A stretch of DNA of 5,679 bases from contig CAAHDV010000193.1 in the NCBI GenBank assembly GCA_900770535.1, forward strand, positions 1 to 5,679, read 5' to 3'. The position numbers and the translations under genes were made by a program. Below the pieces are notes generated by a model. The model had not been told where the DNA came from and ran no database searches. It saw nothing but the letters and a program-made list of their open reading frames with translations. This DNA comes from Lachnospiraceae bacterium. GTDB taxonomy: Bacteria > Bacillota > Clostridia > Lachnospirales > Lachnospiraceae. Below are positions 1 to 5,295 of the stretch, piece after piece. Each line of letters starts with the position of its first letter. Position 1 is the first letter of the stretch.

Positions 1-44
1 GCCTTACAAGCAGAGGGTCATAGGTTCGAGCCCTATAGGTCCCA
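1..44 (+). tRNA. tRNA-Val(UAC), 3' part, cut by the window start
   Basis: The 3' part of a tRNA can be folded from the anticodon loop onward. The seven-base loop CTTACAA (3-9) carries anticodon TAC at 5-7, and GCAGA (10-14) is the 3' anticodon strand. The variable loop is GGGTC. The T arm pairs ATAGG (20-24) with CCTAT (32-36) around TTCGAGC. The acceptor strand AGGTCCC (37-43) is followed by discriminator A44. The loop and its flanks match the usual bacterial valine tRNA pattern (CTGCCTTACAAGCAG). No CCA follows A44 (the next bases are TTA), so CCA would be added after transcription. The 5' half lies outside the window, so acceptor and D-arm pairing cannot be checked. It is probably cotranscribed with the tRNA-Met that starts 32 bases later. 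Confidence 0.93.
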
Positions 45-47
45 TTA

Positions 48-64
48 CATCAGAACTTCTGATG
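48..64. repeat. Perfect inverted repeat in the tRNA spacer
   Basis: CATCAGAA (48-55) and TTCTGATG (57-64) are exact reverse complements separated by one base. As RNA this would form about six pairs with a five-base loop. No T tract follows, so it is not a terminator. Its core CAGAACTTCT (51-60) recurs exactly at 173-182 in the terminator that ends the tRNA cluster. A role in processing of the tRNA precursor is possible, but this is inference. Confidence 0.6.
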
Positions 65-76
65 ACAATTTAATAT

Positions 77-150
77 GGCGGAATAGCTCAGTTGGCTAGA
101 GCACACGGTTCATACCCGTGGTGTCGAGAGTTCAAATCTCCCTTCCGCTA
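77..150 (+). tRNA. Elongator tRNA-Met(CAU)
   Basis: A full cloverleaf can be drawn. The acceptor strand GGCGGAA (77-83) pairs with TTCCGCT (143-149), giving a terminal G-U pair, followed by discriminator A150. The D arm pairs GCTC (86-89) with GAGC (99-102). The anticodon stem pairs CACGG (104-108) with CCGTG (116-120) around loop TTCATAC, with anticodon CAT at 111-113. The T loop is TTCAAAT. The anticodon stem lacks the three consecutive G-C pairs (GGG/CCC) of initiator tRNA, and the body resembles the elongator Met tRNA of Bacillus (GGCGG start, TGGCTAGAGC, ACGGTTCATACCCGTG). Elongator Met therefore fits better than initiator Met or the lysidine-modified Ile tRNA. CCA is not encoded. A terminator follows eight bases later, so this is the last gene of the cluster. 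Confidence 0.95.
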
Positions 151-157
151 CTTGCAT

Positions 158-190
158 GAAGTTCTGGAATACCAGAACTTCTTTTGTTTT
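158..190 (+). terminator. Intrinsic terminator of the tRNA cluster
   Basis: A perfect ten-base-pair stem forms between GAAGTTCTGG (158-167) and CCAGAACTTC (172-181), with loop AATA, followed by TTTTGTTTT (182-190). It begins eight bases after tRNA-Met and should release the tRNA precursor. Confidence 0.95.
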
Positions 191-227
191 ATGAGCATTT
201 TATAAGCTAAATTTTTTCTAAAATCCC

Positions 228-256
228 TTGTATCCTGAAAATGGGTGTGTTATAAT
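228..256 (+). promoter_or_regulatory. Extended -10 promoter for the PAP2 gene
   Basis: A consensus -10 box TATAAT (251-256) is preceded by TGT (248-250), which makes an extended -10 element. A -35-like TTGTAT (228-233) sits at the ideal 17-base spacing. Transcription would start near 263, giving a leader of about 33 bases before the GTG start at 296. This fits a housekeeping sigma-A-type promoter and is consistent with the terminator just upstream. Confidence 0.85.
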
Positions 257-282
257 CCGAAAAAGCTGAATGAAACGTTTTG

Positions 283-298
283 AAAGGAAAGTCAAGTG
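283..298 (+). promoter_or_regulatory. Ribosome binding site that fixes a GTG start
   Basis: AAAGGA (283-288) lies seven bases before the GTG at 296. The only nearby in-frame alternative starts lie well inside the conserved protein, so this site supports GTG as the initiator. Confidence 0.75.
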
Positions 299-952
299 AA
301 GAACCTGTTAAAAAAATATGGACATATCTGGGTCTGCGGCTACATCCTTTTGTACCTGCCATATTTCTTCTGGCTGGAGAGCGTGATCACGGACAATTAC
401 AAGATCATGCATGTGGCATTAGATGATATGATCCCGTTTAGTGAGTACTTTATTATTCCTTACATGATCTGGTTTGTTTATGTTTCCGGCGCGGTTCTGT
501 ATTTCTTCTTTACGGATAAGCAGGACTATTACCGGCTGTGTGCCTTTTTATTTATCGGCATGACCATCAGCATGATGATCTGCACCTTTTACCCGAATGG
601 CACAGACCTGCGCGTGGAGGTAGATCCGCATAAGAATATTTTCTGCTATCTGGTGCAGAAAATCCATGACAGCGACACCCCGGCCAATGTATTTCCGAGC
701 ATCCATGTATACAATTCTCTGGGTGTACACATCAGCGTCATGAACAGCGAACGCCTGAAGAATCATAGATGGATCCGCCGGATTTCCTTTATCATCATGG
801 TGTTCATCTGCATGTCCACCGTATTTTTGAAACAGCATTCTGTGGCAGATGTCACAGGAGCCCTGGTTCTGGCCTATGTCATGTACCAGTTTGTATACGG
901 AAATGTTTACGTGTTCAGCCGCAGAACGGCGAGACAGAAGGTTACCGGTTAA
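296..952 (+). CDS. PAP2-family membrane phosphatase (phosphatidate phosphatase / inositol-phosphotransferase-like)
   Basis: This 218-residue membrane protein has the active-site signature of the PAP2 superfamily, whose members remove phosphate from lipid phosphates such as phosphatidate or undecaprenyl diphosphate, or transfer phospho-head groups. Motif C2 is PSIH (134-137) with His137. Motif C3 runs STVFLKQHSVAD (174-185) with His181, the presumed phosphate-accepting nucleophile, and Asp185. This C3 form resembles the fungal IPC-synthase/PAP2_3-like branch. Motif C1 is degenerate: YPNGTDLR (99-106) keeps Arg106, but the usual following Pro is Val and the leading Lys is missing. Hydrophobic segments lie near 11-30, 52-72, 80-98, 134-149, 163-180 and 187-206, suggesting about six membrane passes. 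The start is GTG with a good ribosome binding site. The gene has its own promoter and terminator, so it is monocistronic. The substrate cannot be told from sequence; the lipid kinase next door makes phosphatidate plausible, not proven. Confidence 0.88.
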   Translation: MKNLLKKYGHIWVCGYILLYLPYFFWLESVITDNYKIMHVALDDMIPFSEYFIIPYMIWFVYVSGAVLYFFFTDKQDYYRLCAFLFIGMTISMMICTFYPNGTDLRVEVDPHKNIFCYLVQKIHDSDTPANVFPSIHVYNSLGVHISVMNSERLKNHRWIRRISFIIMVFICMSTVFLKQHSVADVTGALVLAYVMYQFVYGNVYVFSRRTARQKVTG

Positions 953-969
953 TATGTAAAATTGAAAAG

Positions 970-1010
970 AGCTGTTGCGAAATGGTCCTCCGTTTTGCGA
1001 CGGCTTTTTT
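970..1010 (+). terminator. Intrinsic terminator of the PAP2 gene
   Basis: A 13-base-pair stem with three G-U pairs forms between 970-982 and 993-1005, with a ten-base loop. It leads into a six-T tract (1005-1010). It starts 17 bases after the stop codon and separates the PAP2 gene from the following operon. Confidence 0.87.
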
Positions 1011-1048
1011 CGATTATCAGAATTGAATCCATTTTTATACAAAATTCC

Positions 1049-1078
1049 TTAGGAGATTTTGCAGATTTATGATATACT
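1049..1078 (+). promoter_or_regulatory. Extended -10 promoter for the lipid-kinase/ispF/cysS run
   Basis: The -10 box TATACT (1073-1078) is preceded by TGA (1070-1072), giving an extended -10. The -35 is weak: TTAGGA (1049-1054) at 18 bases is the best candidate. The start of transcription is predicted near 1085. A weaker alternative, TTATCA (1014-1019) with TATACA (1036-1041), lies upstream. This is the only promoter-like site I can see between the terminator at 1010 and the six-gene run. Confidence 0.65.
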
Positions 1079-1097
1079 TATAGGTAATAATGTGTGG

Positions 1098-1116
1098 GTA
1101 ACTGCTTTGCAGTTAC
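1098..1116 (+). other. Perfect 8-bp hairpin in the lipid-kinase mRNA leader
   Basis: GTAACTGC (1098-1105) and GCAGTTAC (1109-1116) pair exactly around a TTT loop. The hairpin would sit about 13 bases from the predicted RNA 5' end and ends seven bases before the Shine-Dalgarno core GGAGG (1124-1128). No T tract follows, so it is not a terminator. A 5'-end stabiliser or a protein-binding site is possible. Confidence 0.65.
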
Positions 1117-1122
1117 AAATGC

Positions 1123-1136
1123 GGGAGGTGCCCATG
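1123..1136 (+). promoter_or_regulatory. Ribosome binding site that fixes the lipid-kinase start
   Basis: GGGAGGTG (1123-1130) lies directly before CCC and the ATG at 1134. It favours this ATG over the in-frame TTG at 1059, which has no suitable site and would lie upstream of the predicted transcription start. Confidence 0.85.
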
Positions 1137-2057
1137 TACTATTTCATCGTAAATCCCAACGCCCACGGAGGCCGGGGAGCAAAGATATGGAAAAAGCTGG
1201 AACACCAGATTCACAAATCCGGAATTTCCTACGAAGCATATCAGACGGAGGCATCGGGGGATGCCAGACGCATGGCGGCAGAATTGACGGCCAACATGCA
1301 GGAACCGGCCACCATTGTCGCGGTGGGGGGAGATGGCACGGTCAATGAAGTGTTAAATGGTCTGGCCATCAGTGATCTTCTGACGTTTGGCTATATTCCC
1401 ACCGGTTCCGGCAACGACCTGGCCCGGGGCCTGAATTTATCCAGAAATCCGAAAAAGTGCCTGAAGCGGATCTTAAATCCATCGGAAATCTGCCGGGTGG
1501 ATTACGGCATCCTTTCTTATGAGGATGAAGAGCCGGTTTACCGGCGCTTTATGGTCAGCAGCGGCATCGGGTTTGACGCCGCGGTCTGTCACCGCCTGCT
1601 GGACAAAAACGGTACCGGAGGCCTGCGCCAGATCCCGGGAAGAGGCCGTTATATCCTTGCCGGTCTCAAACAGCTTCTGACCGCGAAGGCATCCAGAGGT
1701 TACCTGATTTTGGATGGGGAAAGACGGGTAGAATTTAACCATATCTATTTTGTTTCCGTGCATAACCATGGCACGGAGGGCGGCGGTTTTCTGTTCGCGC
1801 CAAAGGCTGTGTGTGACGACGGGGAACTGGAACTCTGCGTAGCCCACACAGCATCCAAGCTGCGTCTGTTTCCGGTCTTGTTAGACGCTTACCGGGGACA
1901 CTTGGGCAGGCGGCGCGGCGTTCATTTTTACCGCTGCCGGGAAGCTGTGATCCATGTGGACAGGCCGCTTCCGGTTCATGCAGACGGGGAAAACTGTTTC
2001 TGCCAGGAGGAACTGCGGGTGCGCTGTGTCAAGAAAAAGCTCCGCATGATCCTGTAA
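1134..2057 (+). CDS. Diacylglycerol kinase family lipid kinase (DagK/YegS/LCB5 type)
   Basis: This 307-residue cytosolic or membrane-associated kinase belongs to the DAGK-catalytic superfamily. Members phosphorylate diacylglycerol or related lipids with ATP to give phosphatidate. The N-terminal catalytic domain begins with the NPNAHGG strand-loop (7-13). It carries the nucleotide-binding GGDGT (65-69) and the PTGSGNDLA loop (89-97). The C-terminal beta-rich domain shows SSGIGFDA (142-149), GGGFLFAPKA (216-225), DDG (228-230) and the closing DGE (284-286), in the expected order and spacing. The length is normal for the family (about 290-310). In Gram-positives, DgkB of this family recycles diacylglycerol released by lipoteichoic acid synthesis; whether this gene does the same is inference. 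A start at TTG 1059 would add 25 residues that do not look like the family, so ATG 1134 was chosen. It heads the operon; ispF follows after 27 bases. Confidence 0.92.
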   Translation: MYYFIVNPNAHGGRGAKIWKKLEHQIHKSGISYEAYQTEASGDARRMAAELTANMQEPATIVAVGGDGTVNEVLNGLAISDLLTFGYIPTGSGNDLARGLNLSRNPKKCLKRILNPSEICRVDYGILSYEDEEPVYRRFMVSSGIGFDAAVCHRLLDKNGTGGLRQIPGRGRYILAGLKQLLTAKASRGYLILDGERRVEFNHIYFVSVHNHGTEGGGFLFAPKAVCDDGELELCVAHTASKLRLFPVLLDAYRGHLGRRRGVHFYRCREAVIHVDRPLPVHADGENCFCQEELRVRCVKKKLRMIL

Positions 2058-2069
2058 TGATTGAAAATA

Positions 2070-2087
2070 AAGGAGAGAACAACTATG
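2070..2087 (+). promoter_or_regulatory. Ribosome binding site that fixes the ispF start
   Basis: AAGGAGAG (2070-2077 region) precedes the ATG at 2085 with about nine bases between the AGGAG core and the start. It rules out the in-frame TTG at 2061, which would place this site inside the coding sequence. The protein then begins [10 protein letters not shown], exactly as the family does. Confidence 0.88.
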
Positions 2088-2657
2088 CGAATCGGACAGG
2101 GATACGATGTCCACAGGCTGGTAGAAGGCCGGGACCTGATCCTGGGCGGTGTTACCGTTCCTTATGAGAAGGGCCTTCTTGGTCATTCCGACGCGGATGT
2201 GCTGGTCCATGCAGTCATGGATGCCCTTTTGGGCGCAGCCGCACTGGGCGATATCGGCCAGCATTTTCCGGACACCGATCCAAAATATAAAGGAATTTCC
2301 AGCATTGCCCTGTTAAAAGAGGTCGGGGCGCTTCTGGAGGCAGAGGGCTACGTCATTGAGAACATTGACGCCACCATCATTGCCCAGCGGCCAAAGCTTG
2401 CAGCGTACCGGCCGCAGATGGCAAAAAACATTGCCGAGGCACTGCATCTGGAGTTAAACCAGGTGAGCGTCAAGGCAACAACAGAGGAGGGGCTTGGATT
2501 CACCGGAAGCGGTGAGGGCATTTCTTCCCAGGCCATCACCCTGCTTTCCCATATGCGCGACTTTGCGTCAGATGACTGCATGGTATACCGGGATGACGCC
2601 GTAAATGGCAGTTGCGGCGGTTGTCTGGGCTGTTGTGGCAGTAAGAGCGCAGAATAA
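2085..2657 (+). CDS. ispF: 2-C-methyl-D-erythritol 2,4-cyclodiphosphate synthase with Cys-rich C-terminal tail
   Basis: IspF converts CDP-methylerythritol 2-phosphate to methylerythritol 2,4-cyclodiphosphate and CMP in the MEP isoprenoid pathway. It works as a cytosolic trimer with a metal site at each subunit interface. The zinc ligands Asp8, His10 (GYDVH) and His42 are present at the same positions as in E. coli Isp[12 protein letters not shown] (33-43), [10 protein letters not shown] (61-70) and the signature [16 protein letters not shown] (130-145) are all intact. The family domain ends near residue 157, but this protein continues to 190. The extra ~33 residues hold five cysteines (165, 177, 180, 183, 184) in a glycine-rich CxxCxxCC cluster. 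The extension is in frame with no sign of frameshift. It lies between the lipid kinase and cysS (32-base gap). IspD is not in the window, whereas in Bacillus ispD sits directly upstream of ispF. Confidence 0.97.
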   Translation: MRIGQGYDVHRLVEGRDLILGGVTVPYEKGLLGHSDADVLVHAVMDALLGAAALGDIGQHFPDTDPKYKGISSIALLKEVGALLEAEGYVIENIDATIIAQRPKLAAYRPQMAKNIAEALHLELNQVSVKATTEEGLGFTGSGEGISSQAITLLSHMRDFASDDCMVYRDDAVNGSCGGCLGCCGSKSAE

Positions 2658-2689
2658 AGGAAAGAAAACAGAATACAAGGAGGAACATC

Positions 2690-4099
2690 ATGAAAATTTT
2701 TAATACACTGAGCAGAAGAAAAGAGGAGTTTGTACCGTTAGAGCCAGGAAAGGTAAAGATGTACGTCTGCGGCCCGACCGTATACAACTTTATCCACATT
2801 GGAAACGCACGCCCGATGATCATTTTCGATACCGTGCGCCGTTACTTTGAATACAAGGGCTACGATGTCAACTACGTTTCCAACTTCACCGATGTAGACG
2901 ACAAGATCATCAAGAAAGCCATCGAGGAAGGCGTAGATGCAGAGACCATCTCCAAACGTTACATTGCCGAGTGCAAAAAGGACATGGCAGACATGAACGT
3001 AAAACCGGCTACCACCCATCCGCAGGCAACCCAGGAAATCCAGGGCATGCTGGAGATGATCCAGACCCTTATCGACAAGGGCCATGCTTATGTGGCAGCA
3101 GACGGAACCGTTTACTTCCGCACCAAATCCTTCAAGGGCTATGGAAAGCTTTCTCACAAGAACTTAGATGAGATGATGTCCGGCTTCCGTGAGCTGAAGG
3201 TAACCGGCGAAGAGAACAAGGAGGATCCGTCCGATTTCGTTCTCTGGAAACCGAAAAAAGACGGCGAGCCATACTGGGAGTCTCCATGGTGCCAGGGCCG
3301 TCCGGGCTGGCACATTGAGTGCTCTGTGATGTCCAAGAAGTACCTGGGCGAGCAGATCGACATCCATGCCGGCGGCGAGGACTTAATCTTCCCGCATCAT
3401 GAGAATGAGATTGCCCAGTCCGAGGCAGCCAATGGCAAGACCTTTGCCAACTACTGGATGCACAACGGCTTCTTAAACATCGACAATAAGAAGATGTCCA
3501 AATCCCTCGGAAACTTCTTTACCGTACGCGAGATCGGTGAGAAATATGACTTACAGGTACTGCGCTTCTTCATGCTGAGCGCTCACTACCGCAGCCCGAT
3601 CAACTTCAGCGCGGAGCTTATGGAGGCTTCTAAGAACGGTCTGGATCGTATCATTACCTCCGCAGAGCGCTTAAAAGAGCTTCAGGACAAGGTATCCGGT
3701 GACACGCTGACTGAGGCAGAGCAGGAGGATAAAAAGACGGTAGACGAGCTGGTTGCCAAATTCGAGGCAGCCATGGACGATGACTTCAACACCGCAGACG
3801 CTGTATCCGCAATCTTTGAGCTGGTAAAACTGGCTAACAGCACCGCAAATGAGGAGAGCAGCAAGGCCTATGTGGAGCTTCTTGCAGGAACCATCGCAAA
3901 GCTTTCCGATGTCCTTGGTATCATTACTGAGCGCAAGGCCGAGGTTCTGGACAGCGAGGTGGAAGAGATGATCGCCGCAAGACAGCAGGCAAGAAAAGAA
4001 AAGAATTTTGCCCTGGCTGATGAAATCCGCCAGAAGCTTCTGGATATGGGCATCGTTCTGGAAGATACCAGAGAGGGTGTAAAATGGAAGAGAGCATAA
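2690..4099 (+). CDS. cysS: Cysteinyl-tRNA synthetase
   Basis: CysRS attaches cysteine to tRNA-Cys using ATP and is a class I, usually monomeric, cytosolic enzyme. The 469-residue length is normal (E. coli 461). The class I signatures are HIGN (36-39) and KMSKS (268-272). The amino-acid-selecting zinc site is complete: Cys27 (VCGPTVYN), Cys211 (HIECSVMS), His236 and Glu240 (FPHHENEIAQ). The Rossmann core is followed by a helical domain and a C-terminal region ending EDTREGVKWKR, typical of bacterial CysRS. The start ATG has a strong AAGGAGG (2677-2683) six bases upstream. No T-box leader fits in the 32 bases upstream, so control must come from the operon promoter or be absent. The last 16 bases overlap mrnC. 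The cysS-mrnC-rlmB order is well known in Firmicutes. Confidence 0.98.
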   Translation: MKIFNTLSRRKEEFVPLEPGKVKMYVCGPTVYNFIHIGNARPMIIFDTVRRYFEYKGYDVNYVSNFTDVDDKIIKKAIEEGVDAETISKRYIAECKKDMADMNVKPATTHPQATQEIQGMLEMIQTLIDKGHAYVAADGTVYFRTKSFKGYGKLSHKNLDEMMSGFRELKVTGEENKEDPSDFVLWKPKKDGEPYWESPWCQGRPGWHIECSVMSKKYLGEQIDIHAGGEDLIFPHHENEIAQSEAANGKTFANYWMHNGFLNIDNKKMSKSLGNFFTVREIGEKYDLQVLRFFMLSAHYRSPINFSAELMEASKNGLDRIITSAERLKELQDKVSGDTLTEAEQEDKKTVDELVAKFEAAMDDDFNTADAVSAIFELVKLANSTANEESSKAYVELLAGTIAKLSDVLGIITERKAEVLDSEVEEMIAARQQARKEKNFALADEIRQKLLDMGIVLEDTREGVKWKRA

Positions 4100-4524
4100 A
4101 AATCGAGGAAGCCATCGCGAAGGCGTTAAAGCTGGAAGAGGTGGATCCGCGGACCTATTCGCCGCTGGTGCTGGCCTACATCGGAGACGCAGTCTACGAA
4201 CTGCTGATCCGCACCAAGGTCATCAACCACGGCAGCATGCAGGTCAACAAGATGCATAAAAAGAGTGCCAGCCTGGTGAAAGCAGAGACCCAGGCCAACC
4301 TCATAAAAGCCATTCAGGACGATCTGACCGAGGAGGAACTGGCTGTATACAAGCGGGGCCGCAACGCGAAATCCGCCACCACAGCCAAGCACGCCACCAT
4401 GATCGACTACCGCATGGCCACCGGTTTTGAGGCTCTGGTCGGGTATCTGTACCTGCAGGCACGGCACGACCGTCTGCTGGACCTGATCCGGGACGGACTG
4501 GAAAAGATTGGAGAACTTTCATGA
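4084..4524 (+). CDS. mrnC: Mini-ribonuclease III
   Basis: MrnC is a dimeric RNase III-type nuclease that lacks the double-stranded-RNA-binding domain. In Bacillus it trims both ends of 23S rRNA precursors, probably helped by ribosomal protein L3. The 146 residues cover only the catalytic domain. The motif YIGDAVYE (32-39) carries the catalytic Asp35 and Glu39. HKKSASLVKAETQA (58-71) and KRGRNAKSATTAKH (90-103) are family-specific blocks. FEALVGYLYL (115-124) supplies the second acidic residue, Glu116. The ATG lies inside the end of cysS (16-base overlap), with AGAGGG (4072-4077) as ribosome binding site, which suggests coupled translation. The stop codon overlaps the rlmB start as ATGA. Confidence 0.96.
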   Translation: MEESIKIEEAIAKALKLEEVDPRTYSPLVLAYIGDAVYELLIRTKVINHGSMQVNKMHKKSASLVKAETQANLIKAIQDDLTEEELAVYKRGRNAKSATTAKHATMIDYRMATGFEALVGYLYLQARHDRLLDLIRDGLEKIGELS

Positions 4525-5261
4525 GATACGAAGAACTGACCATAGAAGGAAGGAATGCCGTACTGGAGGCATTCCGTTCCGGAAAAACCATCGACAAGTT
4601 GTTTGTGCAGGATGGCTGCAAGGATGGCCCCATCCAGAGCATTGTCCGCGAGGCAAGAAAAGCAGACACCATCATTAACTTTGTGCCGAGAGAGCGCCTG
4701 GACCAGATGTCCGAGACCGGAAAGCATCAGGGTGTTATTGCCCACGCGGCAGCTTACGAGTACGCAGAGGTGGAGGATATCTTAAAGGCAGCGGAAGAGA
4801 ATGGCGAGCCGCCGTTCATTTTCCTGTTGGACGGCATTGAGGATCCGCACAATCTGGGTGCAATCATCCGTACCGCAAACCTGGCCGGAGCCCATGGCGT
4901 CATTATTCCGAAGCACCGGGCAGCAGGCCTTACCGCTACGGTGGCAAAAACCTCCGCGGGTGCCTTAAATTACACACCGGTAGCAAAGGTGACCAATCTG
5001 GCCCAGACCATCGAGGACTTGAAAAAGCGCGGTCTCTGGTTTGTCTGTGCCGATATGGGCGGCGAGGTCATGTACCGCCTGAATTTAAAGGGACCGATCG
5101 GCCTTGTGATCGGAAACGAAGGAAACGGAGTCGGCAAGCTCATCCGGGAGAAATGCGACATGATCGCCTCCATCCCGATGAAGGGCGACATCGATTCTCT
5201 GAACGCTTCGGTGGCAGCAGGTGTGCTGGCTTACGAAATCGTGAGACAGCGCTTAAGCTAA
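4521..5261 (+). CDS. rlmB: 23S rRNA (guanosine-2'-O-)-methyltransferase, SpoU/TrmH family
   Basis: This enzyme uses S-adenosylmethionine to methylate the 2'-OH of a guanosine, by homology G2251 in the peptidyl-transferase P loop of 23S rRNA. Its 246 residues match E. coli RlmB (243). The N-terminal RNA-binding domain starts with the typical EGRNAVLEAF (9-18). A linker near 85-97 leads to the trefoil-knot SPOUT domain. Motif 1 is DPHNLGAIIRTA (108-119) with the conserved Asn111 and Arg117. Motif 2 is LVIGNEGNGV (195-204) with Glu200. Motif 3 is the SLNASVAAGVLAYE block (226-239). The start overlaps the mrnC stop by four bases, with GGAG (4510-4513) as ribosome binding site. The neighbour mrnC also acts on 23S rRNA, which supports an rRNA-maturation role. 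A TrmH-type tRNA target cannot be fully excluded, but the N-terminal domain argues for RlmB. Confidence 0.95.
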   Translation: MRYEELTIEGRNAVLEAFRSGKTIDKLFVQDGCKDGPIQSIVREARKADTIINFVPRERLDQMSETGKHQGVIAHAAAYEYAEVEDILKAAEENGEPPFIFLLDGIEDPHNLGAIIRTANLAGAHGVIIPKHRAAGLTATVAKTSAGALNYTPVAKVTNLAQTIEDLKKRGLWFVCADMGGEVMYRLNLKGPIGLVIGNEGNGVGKLIREKCDMIASIPMKGDIDSLNASVAAGVLAYEIVRQRLS

Positions 5262-5295
5262 GTGCCGGAGCAGTACAAAAAGAGGTGTTTATAAA

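Noticed and set aside
548..1042. 164-codon open frame on the - strand across the PAP2 gene
   Set aside because: It lies antisense to a gene with clear PAP2 motifs, spans that gene's terminator, and its His/Asp-rich translation has no recognisable motif. It is a codon-bias shadow.
1059..1133. In-frame 25-codon N-terminal extension of the lipid kinase from TTG 1059
   Set aside because: It would include the -10 box and the leader hairpin, lacks a ribosome binding site, and the family N-terminus (YYFIVNPNA) begins right at ATG 1134.
2061..2084. In-frame TTG start for ispF, eight codons upstream
   Set aside because: The Shine-Dalgarno sequence lies within this stretch, and the family starts at MRIGxGYDVH.
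2658..2689. Possible T-box or cysteine-responsive leader before cysS
   Set aside because: Only 32 bases separate ispF and cysS, too short for a T-box, and they hold little beyond the ribosome binding site.
4552..4575. Perfect 8-bp inverted repeat (GGAATGCC/GGCATTCC) near the start of rlmB
   Set aside because: It falls in codons for the conserved EGRNAVLEAF motif, so the protein constrains the bases. An 8-base loop and no T tract make a regulatory role unlikely; probably chance.
4301..4745. Two long open frames on the - strand over the mrnC/rlmB junction
   Set aside because: They are antisense to two well-supported genes, have no ribosome binding site context and show no domain signature.
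5251..5295. Terminator or promoter between rlmB and the lipoprotein gene
   Set aside because: Only a short GCTTAAGC palindrome at the rlmB end is seen, with no T tract and no credible -35/-10 pair.
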